Made by a program: the position numbers and the translations under genes. A DNA stretch of 64,000 bases from Feifania hominis (GTDB taxonomy: Bacteria > Bacillota > Clostridia > Oscillospirales > Feifaniaceae), in the NCBI RefSeq assembly GCF_014384765.1, contig NZ_JACRSP010000005.1, positions 124,001 to 188,000 on the forward strand, written 5' to 3'. Below, piece after piece: positions 24,532 through 33,066 of this stretch (positions are counted from its first letter, which is position 1; every line of letters starts with the position of its first letter). Below the pieces are notes generated by a model. That model was not told the DNA's origin and ran no database searches. It was given only the letters and a program-made list of their open reading frames with translations.

Positions 24532-24571
24532 GATCGCTGCCCGGCCGGTCTGCGGCCGTGACATCCACAGC

Positions 24572-24603
24572 AAAAAGGCTCTCCCGCAGGGAGAGCCTTT
24601 TTC
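24572..24603 (+). terminator. Terminator after the stalk-domain protein gene
   Basis: AAAAAGGCTCTCCC / GGGAGAGCCTTTTT stem with loop GCA and a built-in T run. Confidence 0.92.
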
Positions 24604-24676
24604 TCTTACGCCCGCGGCGAGACACCGCACGCATTCGGCGTGGCGCGCCACGCAGCGCGCGATCCTGCAATAGAAA

Positions 24677-24703
24677 CGGGCGGCGTGTAAAACGCCGCCC
24701 GCT
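24677..24703 (-). terminator. Hairpin downstream of the N/Q-rich gene
   Basis: The stem CGGGCGGCGT / ACGCCGCCCG with loop GTAAA lies just past the stop of the minus-strand small gene. The T tract is short. Confidence 0.55.
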
Positions 24704-24718
24704 TTTGCGCAGAGAAAA

Positions 24719-24874
24719 TCAGAAGTTCTGCTGATTCTCGCAGTTCTCCTGCCCCTGCTGATTTTGAAAGCGGTTGTTCTGCTGTTTGTTCTGCTGCTGA
24801 TTCTGCTGCTGGTTCTGGAAGCGGTTCTGCTGGTTTTTGTTCTGCTGACGGTTATTCTGATTCTGGTTTTTCAT
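24719..24874 (-). CDS. 51-residue Asn/Gln-rich peptide
   Basis: This short gene encodes 51 residues, of which 21 are Gln and 16 are Asn. It opens MKNQNQNNRQQNKNQQN and contains two copies of NRFQNQQ; the end is ENQQNF. AAAGGAG sits 9 bases before the ATG and a GC hairpin follows the stop, so it has the layout of a real gene. Low-complexity Q/N proteins of this size in spore formers recall gamma-type small acid-soluble spore proteins, which store amino acids, but there is no clear homology. Assignment is a guess. Confidence 0.7.
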   Translation of the reverse strand: MKNQNQNNRQQNKNQQNRFQNQQQNQQQNKQQNNRFQNQQGQENCENQQNF

Positions 24875-24987
24875 TCCAAAAGTCTCCTTTCAAATTGGAT
24901 GGTACGCTCTTAGTATTCGCCGCGCTCAAAAAAATATGACGGCTTAAAAAAGCCAAAAATTACTTTATGAAAAATTGCAGAGACAAC

Positions 24988-25022
24988 ATCCCCCCGACAC
25001 CGTGAAACGGCGCCGGGGGGAT
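24988..25022. other. GC-rich hairpin downstream of the TetR gene
   Basis: An imperfect dyad (ATCCCCCCG...CGGGGGGAT) lies past the stop of the minus-strand regulator. It has no good T tract on either strand, so termination is possible but unproved. The rest of 24875-25099 holds nothing I can name. Confidence 0.4.
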
Positions 25023-25099
25023 ATCCTCTGTCTTTTTCGGGACCGGATTGTCTTGAAAAAGCGTCCGCCGGGCGAAAAAATGGTCGCTGCGGTGAAATC

Positions 25100-25720
25100 T
25101 TACAAAAACTCCTGGTGGTCCTGCCGGGCGATGCCGAAGAGCATGATGTCGAGCACTTTTTTTGCGGCGCTGTCCGTCGAGCGCGCCTGCGGACCAAAGC
25201 GCTGCAGCAGCGGCCAGTAGAGACTCTCGACGCACTCAAAGTAGCGCGCGGCGTCCTCGCGGCTGACATTCTCGCGGAGCGTGAGGTGGGGAAAGAGCCG
25301 CTCGAGAAAGGCGTGGTTGTACTCCCGAATGGGGGCGCGAAGCTGCGAGATGGGTTCCTGCAGATGCTTCGGCGGTCGGATGACCGCGTTTTCAAAGAGG
25401 GTGCGCCGGCCGGCATGCTCCGCGAAAAAGCGCTCGCGGCAGTCGAAAAACGCCTGTACAAATTCACGCACGCCGTCCGCAGGGTCGCCGGTGAAGTGCT
25501 GCTGAAGATAGTCGCGAAGCTCGATGAACAGCCGCTCGACGCAGAGCAGAAAGAGCTCGTCCTTGCCCGTGTAATAGTGGTACATCATGCCCTTTGAGAT
25601 GCCGTGCGTGCCGCAGATGCTCTCCATGCTCACCTCGGCGTAGTCGTGTGCGCCGAATTCCGCAAGGGCAGCCTCATAGATTTCCCGCCTGCTTCGCTGT
25701 TGGCGCTCGCTCTGTGTCAT
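25100..25720 (-). CDS. TetR/AcrR family regulator of the antiporter operon
   Basis: This 206-residue protein has a TetR helix-turn-helix at residues 10-55 (RSRREIYEAALAEFGAHDY; ISKGMMYHYYTGKDELF) and a helical ligand-binding domain. It starts 16 bases after the antiporter stop and is the second gene of that operon. Two 14-bp dyads in the antiporter promoter are its probable operators, giving autorepression relieved by an unknown ligand. Confidence 0.88.
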   Translation of the reverse strand: MTQSERQQRSRREIYEAALAEFGAHDYAEVSMESICGTHGISKGMMYHYYTGKDELFLLCVERLFIELRDYLQQHFTGDPADGVREFVQAFFDCRERFFAEHAGRRTLFENAVIRPPKHLQEPISQLRAPIREYNHAFLERLFPHLTLRENVSREDAARYFECVESLYWPLLQRFGPQARSTDSAAKKVLDIMLFGIARQDHQEFL

Positions 25721-25735
25721 ACCCCGTCAGTCCTT

Positions 25736-26980
25736 TCATGCCCGATGGGCCGCCGGCGCGCTTTTGCCCAGCTCGCCGGCCCATTCAAAGCCCTTTCTCG
25801 CCATAAACACGGCGATGATCTCGTTGATGACAGCCGCCGCCGCAATGGTGCCCTGTATGATCTGCGCGCACTCGGGCGCAGGCCCCGCGAGGACCGAGAC
25901 CGCGACGCCGGTGAACACCAGCGACACACCCGAGTGGGGCAGCAGCGTAAAGCCCAGGTATTTTTTGACGCTCTCGGGCGCGTGGGTGACCGCCGCGCCA
26001 AAGTAGGCGCCGCTGTATTTGCCCACGGCCCGCGCGACGATGTAGACCGCCGTGTAGGCGCCTGCTCCAAAGATGAGGTGGTAGTCGAGCGGCGCGCCCA
26101 GATTCAGAATCATCACAATGAGCGAAAAGCCGATGATGGGGTTCATCACTCTCATGATGGACTCGAGCTGCCCGGCCTCAATCATGTTGGCAAAGACCGC
26201 CGAGTAGGCCATGCCGATGAGCAGAAAGTTGATGACAGGCGACGGCAGAACCGCGTGGTTCAAATAGAACCCGATGCCCGCCGAGAGCAGCAGCATGCCC
26301 GCCATGACGGCCAGAGACGCACCCGGCGACTTGACCCGGCGCAGAAGAAGCCCCGCCAGAAAGCCCGTTGCCATACCGATCAGCACGGGCAGAAAGACCA
26401 GAAACAGCACCAGCACAAAGGGGATTCCGCCGTCTGAGATGGCCGATGAGACACCCGCGATCACTGTGAAAAAGACGAGCGCCGCCACCAGGTCGTCAAG
26501 TGCGGCCATGGGAATCAGTGTGCCGGTGACAGGGCCGGAGGTCTTCATCTCACTGACGATGGACAGAGACGGCGCGGGCGCGGTGGCGAGCGCGATCGCG
26601 CCGAACATGGCGGCCAGATACAGCGGCACATCGGCAAACCAGAAGATGACGCCGAAGACGGCGGTGACGACGACAAAGGTCCCCAGCGATTCCGTGATGG
26701 TGGTGACGATGATCTGCCGGCCCGCGCGCTTCATCTTGCTCCAGATCAGCTCGGTGCCGATGAGCAGACCGACGACGCACTCGAGCAGATTCTGCGCGGT
26801 GACATACCAGGCCGCGTCCATGAGAGAGTCGCCCAGAATGCCGAGCGCGTGGGGGCCGAAGACCATTCCCACGAGCAGCCAGCCCAAAATGGCGGGCAGT
26901 TTGATTTTGGCGACCAGTTTTCCAACCAGATAGGCGGCGGCAATGGCCGCGAACAACTTGAACAAATCGGTGATCCACAT
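25736..26980 (-). CDS. Cation:proton antiporter, CPA2 type
   Basis: This 414-residue membrane protein has about twelve hydrophobic segments. The CPA2 signature is visible in KIKLPAILGWLLVGMVFGPHALG (split across residues 26-48) and in MAALDDLVAALVFF, which carries the Asp pair used for ion exchange. It lacks the C-terminal RCK (TrkA-N) domain of KefB/KefC, so it is a NapA/GerN-like exchanger of Na+ or K+ for H+. The ATG at 26980 is preceded by AAGGATG 11 bases upstream, and an earlier in-frame ATG lies within the operator region. Repressor control by the TetR gene behind it suggests inducible use, perhaps in efflux. Confidence 0.88.
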   Translation of the reverse strand: MWITDLFKLFAAIAAAYLVGKLVAKIKLPAILGWLLVGMVFGPHALGILGDSLMDAAWYVTAQNLLECVVGLLIGTELIWSKMKRAGRQIIVTTITESLGTFVVVTAVFGVIFWFADVPLYLAAMFGAIALATAPAPSLSIVSEMKTSGPVTGTLIPMAALDDLVAALVFFTVIAGVSSAISDGGIPFVLVLFLVFLPVLIGMATGFLAGLLLRRVKSPGASLAVMAGMLLLSAGIGFYLNHAVLPSPVINFLLIGMAYSAVFANMIEAGQLESIMRVMNPIIGFSLIVMILNLGAPLDYHLIFGAGAYTAVYIVARAVGKYSGAYFGAAVTHAPESVKKYLGFTLLPHSGVSLVFTGVAVSVLAGPAPECAQIIQGTIAAAAVINEIIAVFMARKGFEWAGELGKSAPAAHRA

Positions 26981-27008
26981 GGGGAGAACGCATCCTTTCA
27001 GAAATAAT

Positions 27009-27057
27009 AGACGATATCGTCTGTTTTTAGTATAGCACATACAGACGAATCCGTCTA
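27009..27057 (-). promoter_or_regulatory. Antiporter promoter with two TetR-type operators
   Basis: On the minus strand: -35 TAGACG (27052-27057), 17-base spacer, -10 TATACT (27029-27034). The perfect palindrome AGACGATATCGTCT (27009-27022) lies just downstream of the -10, and the related AGACGAATCCGTCT (27043-27056) covers the -35. Repressor bound at both would bracket the promoter. Confidence 0.8.
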
Positions 27058-27068
27058 TTAAATTTCTG

Positions 27069-28616
27069 TTACGTTTCCCAAAGCGTCACCGTGATGTCTC
27101 CGCCGGATTTCTCAGAGAAGACCATGCGCCACTCGACGTCGCCGACAGGCGAAAAGTGCAGCGCGGAACAGGCGGCGTGAAGCCGTTCGCTTCCGCCGTC
27201 GGGAAGAAGAATGGCAGTGGGGCCGTCTGCCCCGCCGATGATGGCAACCGCGCAGACATCTTCGACCGCCTCCGGCTCGCCCGCTGCGCGGGAGCAATTT
27301 TCTGCGCGGGAGCAATTTTCTGCGCGCCGCCGCGGGTGATCGCTGCGCGCGCAATCCTCGATGCGCAGCACGCCGTCCGGCAGCTCGGGGGAGAGGGTGT
27401 AGGTCACGGTGGTGAAGTGGGTCGGATACTCCCGGTCTTTCCCGCCAAAGTACCGTGCGTCCATGACCTGGTTTTCGCACTCGTGCACGGTGAGCGTGTG
27501 GCGCTCGCCGGTGGCCGGACGAATGAACACAACTTTGTCGCCGGGCGCGGCGTGAAAGTGCGGCCCGGGCCGGCTGACCGGGCCCTGCCTGAGGGTAAGG
27601 CGAAGCGACCGCATCGGCGGCCGGCGCTTTGCTGCCCACGGAAAGCAGGTGCGCGAAATCACCCATCCGCTGGCGGAATCGAGGCCGTAGTGGTCGATGA
27701 CATACCGCGCCTCGGTCTGATCGACCCCGAGCGGCAGGGGATTCCAGGCGAGAGAGCAACCGTGCGACGCAGACAGTGTGCGGCCGTTGAGACTGAGCTG
27801 CAGCTCGGCGCAGACATTCAGGGGATTTTCCGCGTCGAGCGTCATCTGCTCTTCGTCGGAGAAGTCCTCTGCCGCGCTGTCGGCGCGCAGATTCCACCTG
27901 TCGACAAAGGCGCGAATGTGCTCCCGCGGCACCTCGGCACAGAGATCGACCACAAGGCCCGCGCCGCAGGCGTAGACCGCCGGGACCAGCCAGTGTCGGC
28001 CGCACCAGTTGAAATGGATGCCGAGGGGAATTTCCCGCCCGGCCCGCGCGCCCTTCTTGTGGCCCCAGAAGCTGCCCTCAAAGCTCACCCGCCACGGCGG
28101 TTCCGGTGCGGCGGGTTCCGGCCCCAGCAGCTCACAGTCCTCGCTGTATCGAATGCGGCCGGGATCAAAGCCGGCCTGTAGCGTGCGCAGATAGACAAAT
28201 GGCTGCGGCATGGGCGAAAGGCCGAGACCGTCCGCAATGGCGCCGAGCACGGCGCGCGCCTCGGACGAGGGTGGATTTTCTCGCAGAAAGGCGTCGAAGC
28301 GCGCCTCGTCCCAGAGCCGGGCCTGCTCGAGCGCCGCGGTGTCGCCGCAGGCGAGAAGCAGCCGGAGAAAATCGGCAAATGTGGCCGCCACCGGGTGTAC
28401 ATAGTCGCCCGGCTCCGCCATGGGGCTGACGGCAAAGACCGTCTCGCCGAAGCCGCGCACGAAGCAGAAGTGGATGCCGTCCACTCCGGCCCAGCCGAGA
28501 ATGCGCGCCCCGACGGGTGTGCAGAAATAGGGATACGAATCCGCGCCCCTCGATGCAAACCCGATGCACGAGGCGTCGAGCGCAAGGCGCTGGTATTTTG
28601 TCCAGGTGTTTTTCAT
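27069..28616 (-). CDS. Hypothetical 515-residue protein with an IGGADGPT segment
   Basis: I cannot place the whole protein in a characterised family. Residues 1-110 (CTPVGARILGWAGVDGIHFC, EARFDAFLRENP) resemble SUKH/SMI1-like small domains. The middle is rich in Trp, Cys and aromatic residues. Near the C terminus (about residue 460) stands AIIGGADGPTAILLPDG, a string otherwise typical of beta subunits of sodium-pumping decarboxylases, yet there are no membrane helices around it. Two 18-bp direct repeats (27284-27319) encode AENCSR twice. It is the last or only gene of its unit, 11 bases downstream of the plsY-like gene in the same direction. Confidence 0.6.
   Translation of the reverse strand: MKNTWTKYQRLALDASCIGFASRGADSYPYFCTPVGARILGWAGVDGIHFCFVRGFGETVFAVSPMAEPGDYVHPVAATFADFLRLLLACGDTAALEQARLWDEARFDAFLRENPPSSEARAVLGAIADGLGLSPMPQPFVYLRTLQAGFDPGRIRYSEDCELLGPEPAAPEPPWRVSFEGSFWGHKKGARAGREIPLGIHFNWCGRHWLVPAVYACGAGLVVDLCAEVPREHIRAFVDRWNLRADSAAEDFSDEEQMTLDAENPLNVCAELQLSLNGRTLSASHGCSLAWNPLPLGVDQTEARYVIDHYGLDSASGWVISRTCFPWAAKRRPPMRSLRLTLRQGPVSRPGPHFHAAPGDKVVFIRPATGERHTLTVHECENQVMDARYFGGKDREYPTHFTTVTYTLSPELPDGVLRIEDCARSDHPRRRAENCSRAENCSRAAGEPEAVEDVCAVAIIGGADGPTAILLPDGGSERLHAACSALHFSPVGDVEWRMVFSEKSGGDITVTLWET
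27284..27326 (-). repeat. Tandem 18-bp direct repeat inside the 515-residue protein gene
   Basis: Two identical copies of CTGCGCGGGAGCAATTTT (27284-27301 and 27302-27319), with a partial third copy, keep the reading frame. Confidence 0.85.
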
Positions 28617-28627
28617 ACCTGCTCCAA

Positions 28628-29224
28628 TCAGTCTGTCTGCGCGGCGGCCCGTCGAGCCGCAAGGCGCGCGTGAAGGTGGCGGTCAATGACAATCAGAGAA
28701 ATAAGCATGCACCCGAGACTGACGCCCGGGCTTGCGCCCATACAGAGCATGGTTGCGCAGAAGAGGCCGTATGTGACGATGCTGCGCCGGTGGTTGGGAC
28801 GGATGATGACTACCAGTGAGAAAAACAGGTAGTAGACCGCCAGCACAAAGACGGCGTAGCTGTGCGGCAGCAGCGCGAGCAGCGCCCCGAACGAGGCGGC
28901 GATGGCCTTGCCGCCCTCGCCTTTCAGAAAGGGGGAGAAAGCATGGCCTGCCACCGGAGCCGCGATGACGGCCGCAAAGGGCAGCGCGTCGATGGCAAGC
29001 GCCCGGCGCGCGAGATAGACCGGCAGAAAGCCCTTGCCCATATCGAGCAGAAGACAGCACACGCCGAGCCCCACGCCCGCGTGCTTGAAGACATTGGCCG
29101 TACCAGGATTGCCGTCGTCGCTCGCGGCGACAATGTCAATGCCGCACAGGTGCAGCGGCAGAAGACGGCTGTACATCACGCTGCCCGAGAAAAAGCCGAG
29201 CAGAACATAGAGCGCCACTCTCAT
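28628..29224 (-). CDS. PlsY-like acyl-phosphate:glycerol-3-phosphate acyltransferase
   Basis: This 198-residue membrane protein matches PlsY: a start with GFFSGSVMYSRLLP, then GNPGTANVFKHAG (about residues 39-51), KGFLPVYLARR (64-74) and GHAFSPFLKGEGGKAIAASFG (about 93-113), the three loops that bind acyl-phosphate and glycerol 3-phosphate. It would make lysophosphatidate, the first step of membrane phospholipid synthesis. The sequence is divergent from housekeeping PlsY (for example SDDGNPGT instead of SGNPGATN), so a paralogue serving a special lipid is possible. Its ATG overlaps the stop of the glycosyltransferase gene (ATGA), linking the two. Confidence 0.82.
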   Translation of the reverse strand: MRVALYVLLGFFSGSVMYSRLLPLHLCGIDIVAASDDGNPGTANVFKHAGVGLGVCCLLLDMGKGFLPVYLARRALAIDALPFAAVIAAPVAGHAFSPFLKGEGGKAIAASFGALLALLPHSYAVFVLAVYYLFFSLVVIIRPNHRRSIVTYGLFCATMLCMGASPGVSLGCMLISLIVIDRHLHARLAARRAAAQTD

Positions 29225-30348
29225 TGTTCGACCTCCCCGCACACCTCGCGCTCGATGCACGCGCAGATGTCCTGCGCCGCGTGTGGGTTACTGTGTGCGG
29301 CCTGGGCTTCGGCCATACTCCGCCGCGCAGTGGGGTCGTTTGCGAGTGCCACTGCCTGGTCGACGAGTGCGTCGAGGTTCTGGTCGCACAGTGAGAGCCC
29401 CCGGTCCTTGAAAAACGCGGCGTTTTTGGTCTCACAGCCCGGTATGGGCGCCGTGTGGGCCAGCGCCGCCCGCTTGACAGCGGCCTCGGTGCTCGTGAGC
29501 CCGCCGGGTTTTGTGAAGACCAGGTCGCAGGCGTCCATATAGAGGGGGACGTCTCTGGTGAAGTCGAGCACGCGAACCCGCCGCTCGCCCTCATAGCGCG
29601 TACGCAGCTCGCGCTTCATAGTCTCATTGTTGCCGCCGAAGATCACGATGGAGTCGTCCGCACCCACGCGGCGCAGCAGCCGTTCGGTCAGCTCTCCGGC
29701 ATTTCCATAGCCCATGCTGCCGGTCATGACGAGATAGAGCCGCCCCTGCTGCGGCAGCTTGAGAAGCCGGCGCGCCTCGTCTGCCGGAAGTCGCTGTGCA
29801 AAGCGCTGCGACACGGGAATGCCGGTCGCAGTGAGCCGGTCGGCGGGAATGCCCTTGCGCGCAAATTCCTCCGTGAGATCCGCGTGGGGAATGAAGTAGC
29901 GGTCAAGCTCGGTCTCCTCCCAGAACGGAATGCAGGTGTAGTCGGTCGCAATGGCGTAGCAGCGCGCCGACAGACTGCCCTTGCGGCGCAGATAGGTCAG
30001 CGCCTCAGCCGGAAAGAGATGGCTGACCACCACGGTGTCAAAGCCGTTTTCGCGGATGTAGTCGCCGATCTTGGGCGCGTAGAGAGTATTGGCGTAGTAG
30101 ACCACCGATTTGATGCGCGAGGTGCTGATGAGCCCGCCGGCGGAGTAGAGAAGCGAGAACAGCCCCGGCACATGGGTGGTGATGCCCACATAGGCGCCGC
30201 AGACATTTTTGGAGACCCGCCCGCTCGAGAAGCCGAGCGCGTCGCGCATCTCACAGCAAACGCCGCGTTGTTGCAGGCACTCGTAGACAGCCTGTCCGGC
30301 CGAGTTGTGACCCTGACCGGTGCTGCAGGAGAGTATCAGTACTTTCAT
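29221..30348 (-). CDS. MGDG synthase/UgtP-like glycosyltransferase
   Basis: This 375-residue GT28-type enzyme has N-terminal MKVLILSCSTGQGHNSAGQA, the acceptor-domain opening of monogalactosyl-/diglucosyl-diacylglycerol synthases. The C-terminal nucleotide-sugar domain contains TGSMGYGNAGELTE and TKPGGLTSTEA. It probably adds sugar to diacylglycerol, giving membrane glycolipid or a lipoteichoic acid anchor. ATG 30348 follows AAGGAGCC. Coupling to the PlsY-like gene makes a two-gene lipid unit. Confidence 0.88.
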   Translation of the reverse strand: MKVLILSCSTGQGHNSAGQAVYECLQQRGVCCEMRDALGFSSGRVSKNVCGAYVGITTHVPGLFSLLYSAGGLISTSRIKSVVYYANTLYAPKIGDYIRENGFDTVVVSHLFPAEALTYLRRKGSLSARCYAIATDYTCIPFWEETELDRYFIPHADLTEEFARKGIPADRLTATGIPVSQRFAQRLPADEARRLLKLPQQGRLYLVMTGSMGYGNAGELTERLLRRVGADDSIVIFGGNNETMKRELRTRYEGERRVRVLDFTRDVPLYMDACDLVFTKPGGLTSTEAAVKRAALAHTAPIPGCETKNAAFFKDRGLSLCDQNLDALVDQAVALANDPTARRSMAEAQAAHSNPHAAQDICACIEREVCGEVEQ

Positions 30349-30505
30349 AGAGGGCTCCTTTTGGGAACATTTGTAAAAAAGACTGCGCGCCCGGTGGGGC
30401 AAACCCGTCGCCGGCTGTCATTCGCCAAAAAACCGCGCCGTCTTTCCTTTGCCGAGGTTCTACCAGACAATCATAGCATAATCTGTTCGAAAACGGAAGT
30501 TTTTG

Positions 30506-30550
30506 GCGTGACAAATTCGTCACGCGAACACCCGGCAAAAATGGTACAAT
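30506..30550 (+). promoter_or_regulatory. Promoter region of the two-component system with a GTCAC palindrome
   Basis: The dyad GCGTGAC-AAATTC-GTCACGC (30506-30525) lies 20 bases before a -10 TACAAT (30545-30550). No good -35 exists, so the dyad could be an activator site. The half-site GTCAC recurs before the ABC genes at 32295-32310. Confidence 0.55.
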
Positions 30551-30597
30551 AAAAGTGTTGTTTCACAGAAGTATTGTTTGCACAGGAGGCGAAAACC

Positions 30598-31287
30598 ATG
30601 CGGATTTTACTCGTGGAGGACGATCGGATGATTCTGTCGGCGCTTGCCTACTCCCTGCGGCAGGAGGGCTTTGAGCTGATCGAGTGCACCACCGCCGCCG
30701 AGGGTCTGCGCGCGGCGCGCACCGGGCAGTACGATCTGGCGCTGCTCGACGTGATGCTGCCCGACGGCTCGGGGCACGACGTCTGCCGCGCGGTCAAGGC
30801 GCGCGGGGATCTGCCGGTTCTCTTTTTGACGGCGCGCGACGAGGAGGTCAGCGTCGTGATGGGGCTCGACATCGGCGCGGACGACTACATCACAAAGCCC
30901 TTTCGCCTGCAGGAGCTGCTCTCGCGCATCCGCTCGGTGCTGCGGCGCTACCAGCGCGGCGGTGCGCTCGCGCCGGTTGCGCTCGGCGGCGGGGTGACGG
31001 TCAATCTCGCCAAGGCCCAGGTCTACCGCGACGGGCAGGAGATCATTCTCACCGCGCTCGAGTACCGGCTTCTGCTCTGCTTTGTCAACAACCGCGGGCG
31101 CGTACTCAGCCGCGACCAGATCTTGAGCCAGATCTGGGACGCGGCGGGCGACTTTGTCAACGACAACACGCTGACCGTCTACATCAAGCGCCTGCGCGAC
31201 AAGCTCGAGGAAAATCCCGCCGAGCCCCGGCTCATTGAGACCGTGCGCGGGCTCGGCTACCGCCTGGGAGGGAATTATGGTTCGTAA
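30598..31287 (+). CDS. OmpR-family response regulator
   Basis: This 229-residue protein has a receiver domain (1-118) with the acidic pocket E7/D8/D9, phospho-acceptor D51 (LALLDVMLP) and K-containing ADDYITKPF. A C-terminal winged helix follows (about 128-225; LTALEYRLLLCFVNNRGRVLSRDQILSQIW). AGGAGG precedes the start at 30598. The gene overlaps its kinase by 11 bases. With the ABC exporter downstream it forms a Bce/Vex-type module that detects and resists antimicrobial peptides. Confidence 0.93.
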   Translation: MRILLVEDDRMILSALAYSLRQEGFELIECTTAAEGLRAARTGQYDLALLDVMLPDGSGHDVCRAVKARGDLPVLFLTARDEEVSVVMGLDIGADDYITKPFRLQELLSRIRSVLRRYQRGGALAPVALGGGVTVNLAKAQVYRDGQEIILTALEYRLLLCFVNNRGRVLSRDQILSQIWDAAGDFVNDNTLTVYIKRLRDKLEENPAEPRLIETVRGLGYRLGGNYGS

Positions 31288-32275
31288 TCGGGAGCTGCTC
31301 TTCTATGTGCTCGCTGCGGCGGCGGTGGCGGCGCTCTTCACCGCGCTCGGCTCTTTGCAGTCGGCCGCCTGCGCTCTCACGGTGCTCGGCGCGCTGCTCG
31401 CGACAGGGGTGTGCACGGCGGTTCTGCTCGCGGTGCGCTACCGGCGCATCGCGGCGCTCTCCGTCTATCTCAAGCAGGTCGCCGACGGCCGCGAGCCGAT
31501 CGACATCCGCGACAGCCGCGAGGGGGAGCTGAGCATTCTCAAAAGCGAGATCTACAAGGTCACCGGCATGCTCTCGGAGCAGGCGAGCCGCCTTGAGAGG
31601 GAGAAGCGCTCCCAGGCCGACGCCCTGGCGGACATCTCCCACCAGCTCAAGACGCCGGTCACCTCCATGATGGTGATGACCGATCTGCTCTCGCAGGGGA
31701 CGCTCGACGACGACAAGCGCGCCGAGTTCACGCGCGATATGCGCGCCCAGCTCGAGCGGCTGCGCTGGCTGATCACGGCGCTTTTGAAGCTCTCGCGGCT
31801 CGACGCGGGCGTGGTGGAATTTGAGCGCCGAAACGTGCGTTGCGGCAAGCTGATCGCGGCGGCGGTCGCGCCGCTGGCCATCGCCATGGAGCTGCGCGAG
31901 CAGACGCTCTGCGTTGCCGGGGAGGACGTTGTGGTCTGCGCCGACCGCGAGTGGACGACCGAGGCGCTGATGAACCTTGTGAAAAACTGTGTCGAGCACA
32001 CCCAAAACGGCGGGCGCATCGAGATCGCCTGCGAGCAGAACCCGCTGTTTGTCTCGATCACAGTGCGCGACAACGGCGAGGGCATCGCCCGGGAGGATCT
32101 GCCCCATCTCTTCCGGCGCTTCTACCGCGGCAAAAACGCCGGCGCCGACAGTGTGGGCATCGGCCTTGCCATGGCCGAGCAGATTCTGCGCGGGCAGGAC
32201 GCGAGCCTCTCGGTCAAAAGCGAGGTGGGCCGCGGCACGGAGTTCTCAATCAAATTTCACCGCAGTGGAATGTGA
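31277..32275 (+). CDS. Sensor histidine kinase, intramembrane-sensing type
   Basis: This 332-residue kinase has two transmembrane helices (about residues 6-25 and 31-54) joined by only a few residues, so there is no extracellular sensor domain. The phospho-acceptor is H122 in ADISHQLKTPVTS. N, G1 and G2 boxes are visible as NLVKNCVEHT, DNGEGIARED and GIGLAMAEQIL. Such kinases take their signal from a partner ABC permease, here probably the gene at 33063. The start lies inside the regulator's 3' end with GGAGGG before it. Confidence 0.92.
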   Translation: MVRNRELLFYVLAAAAVAALFTALGSLQSAACALTVLGALLATGVCTAVLLAVRYRRIAALSVYLKQVADGREPIDIRDSREGELSILKSEIYKVTGMLSEQASRLEREKRSQADALADISHQLKTPVTSMMVMTDLLSQGTLDDDKRAEFTRDMRAQLERLRWLITALLKLSRLDAGVVEFERRNVRCGKLIAAAVAPLAIAMELREQTLCVAGEDVVVCADREWTTEALMNLVKNCVEHTQNGGRIEIACEQNPLFVSITVRDNGEGIAREDLPHLFRRFYRGKNAGADSVGIGLAMAEQILRGQDASLSVKSEVGRGTEFSIKFHRSGM

Positions 32276-32294
32276 CAAAAGTGTAAGGCGCCCA

Positions 32295-32326
32295 GTCACG
32301 CAGCCGTCACATCTGCGTAATAGAAT
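32295..32326 (+). promoter_or_regulatory. GTCAC direct repeat and -10 before the ABC exporter genes
   Basis: GTCAC occurs at 32295-32299 and 32306-32310, 11 bases apart (one helical turn), the tandem layout bound by OmpR-family regulators. A -10 TAGAAT follows at 32321-32326. The repeats occupy the place of the -35 box, as at activator-dependent promoters. Confidence 0.55.
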
Positions 32327-32382
32327 CAGACTTGGGCATCCGGCGACGGATGCGGGAAAACGAAAAAAGGAGAAAACCCACT

Positions 32383-33062
<680 letters not shown>

Positions 33063-33066
<4 letters not shown>

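Noticed and set aside
30598..32275. The two-component pair as VanRS-type vancomycin resistance
   Set aside because: No van ligase or dehydrogenase genes are present, and the kinase lacks an extracellular sensor. The ABC context fits Bce/Vex modules better.
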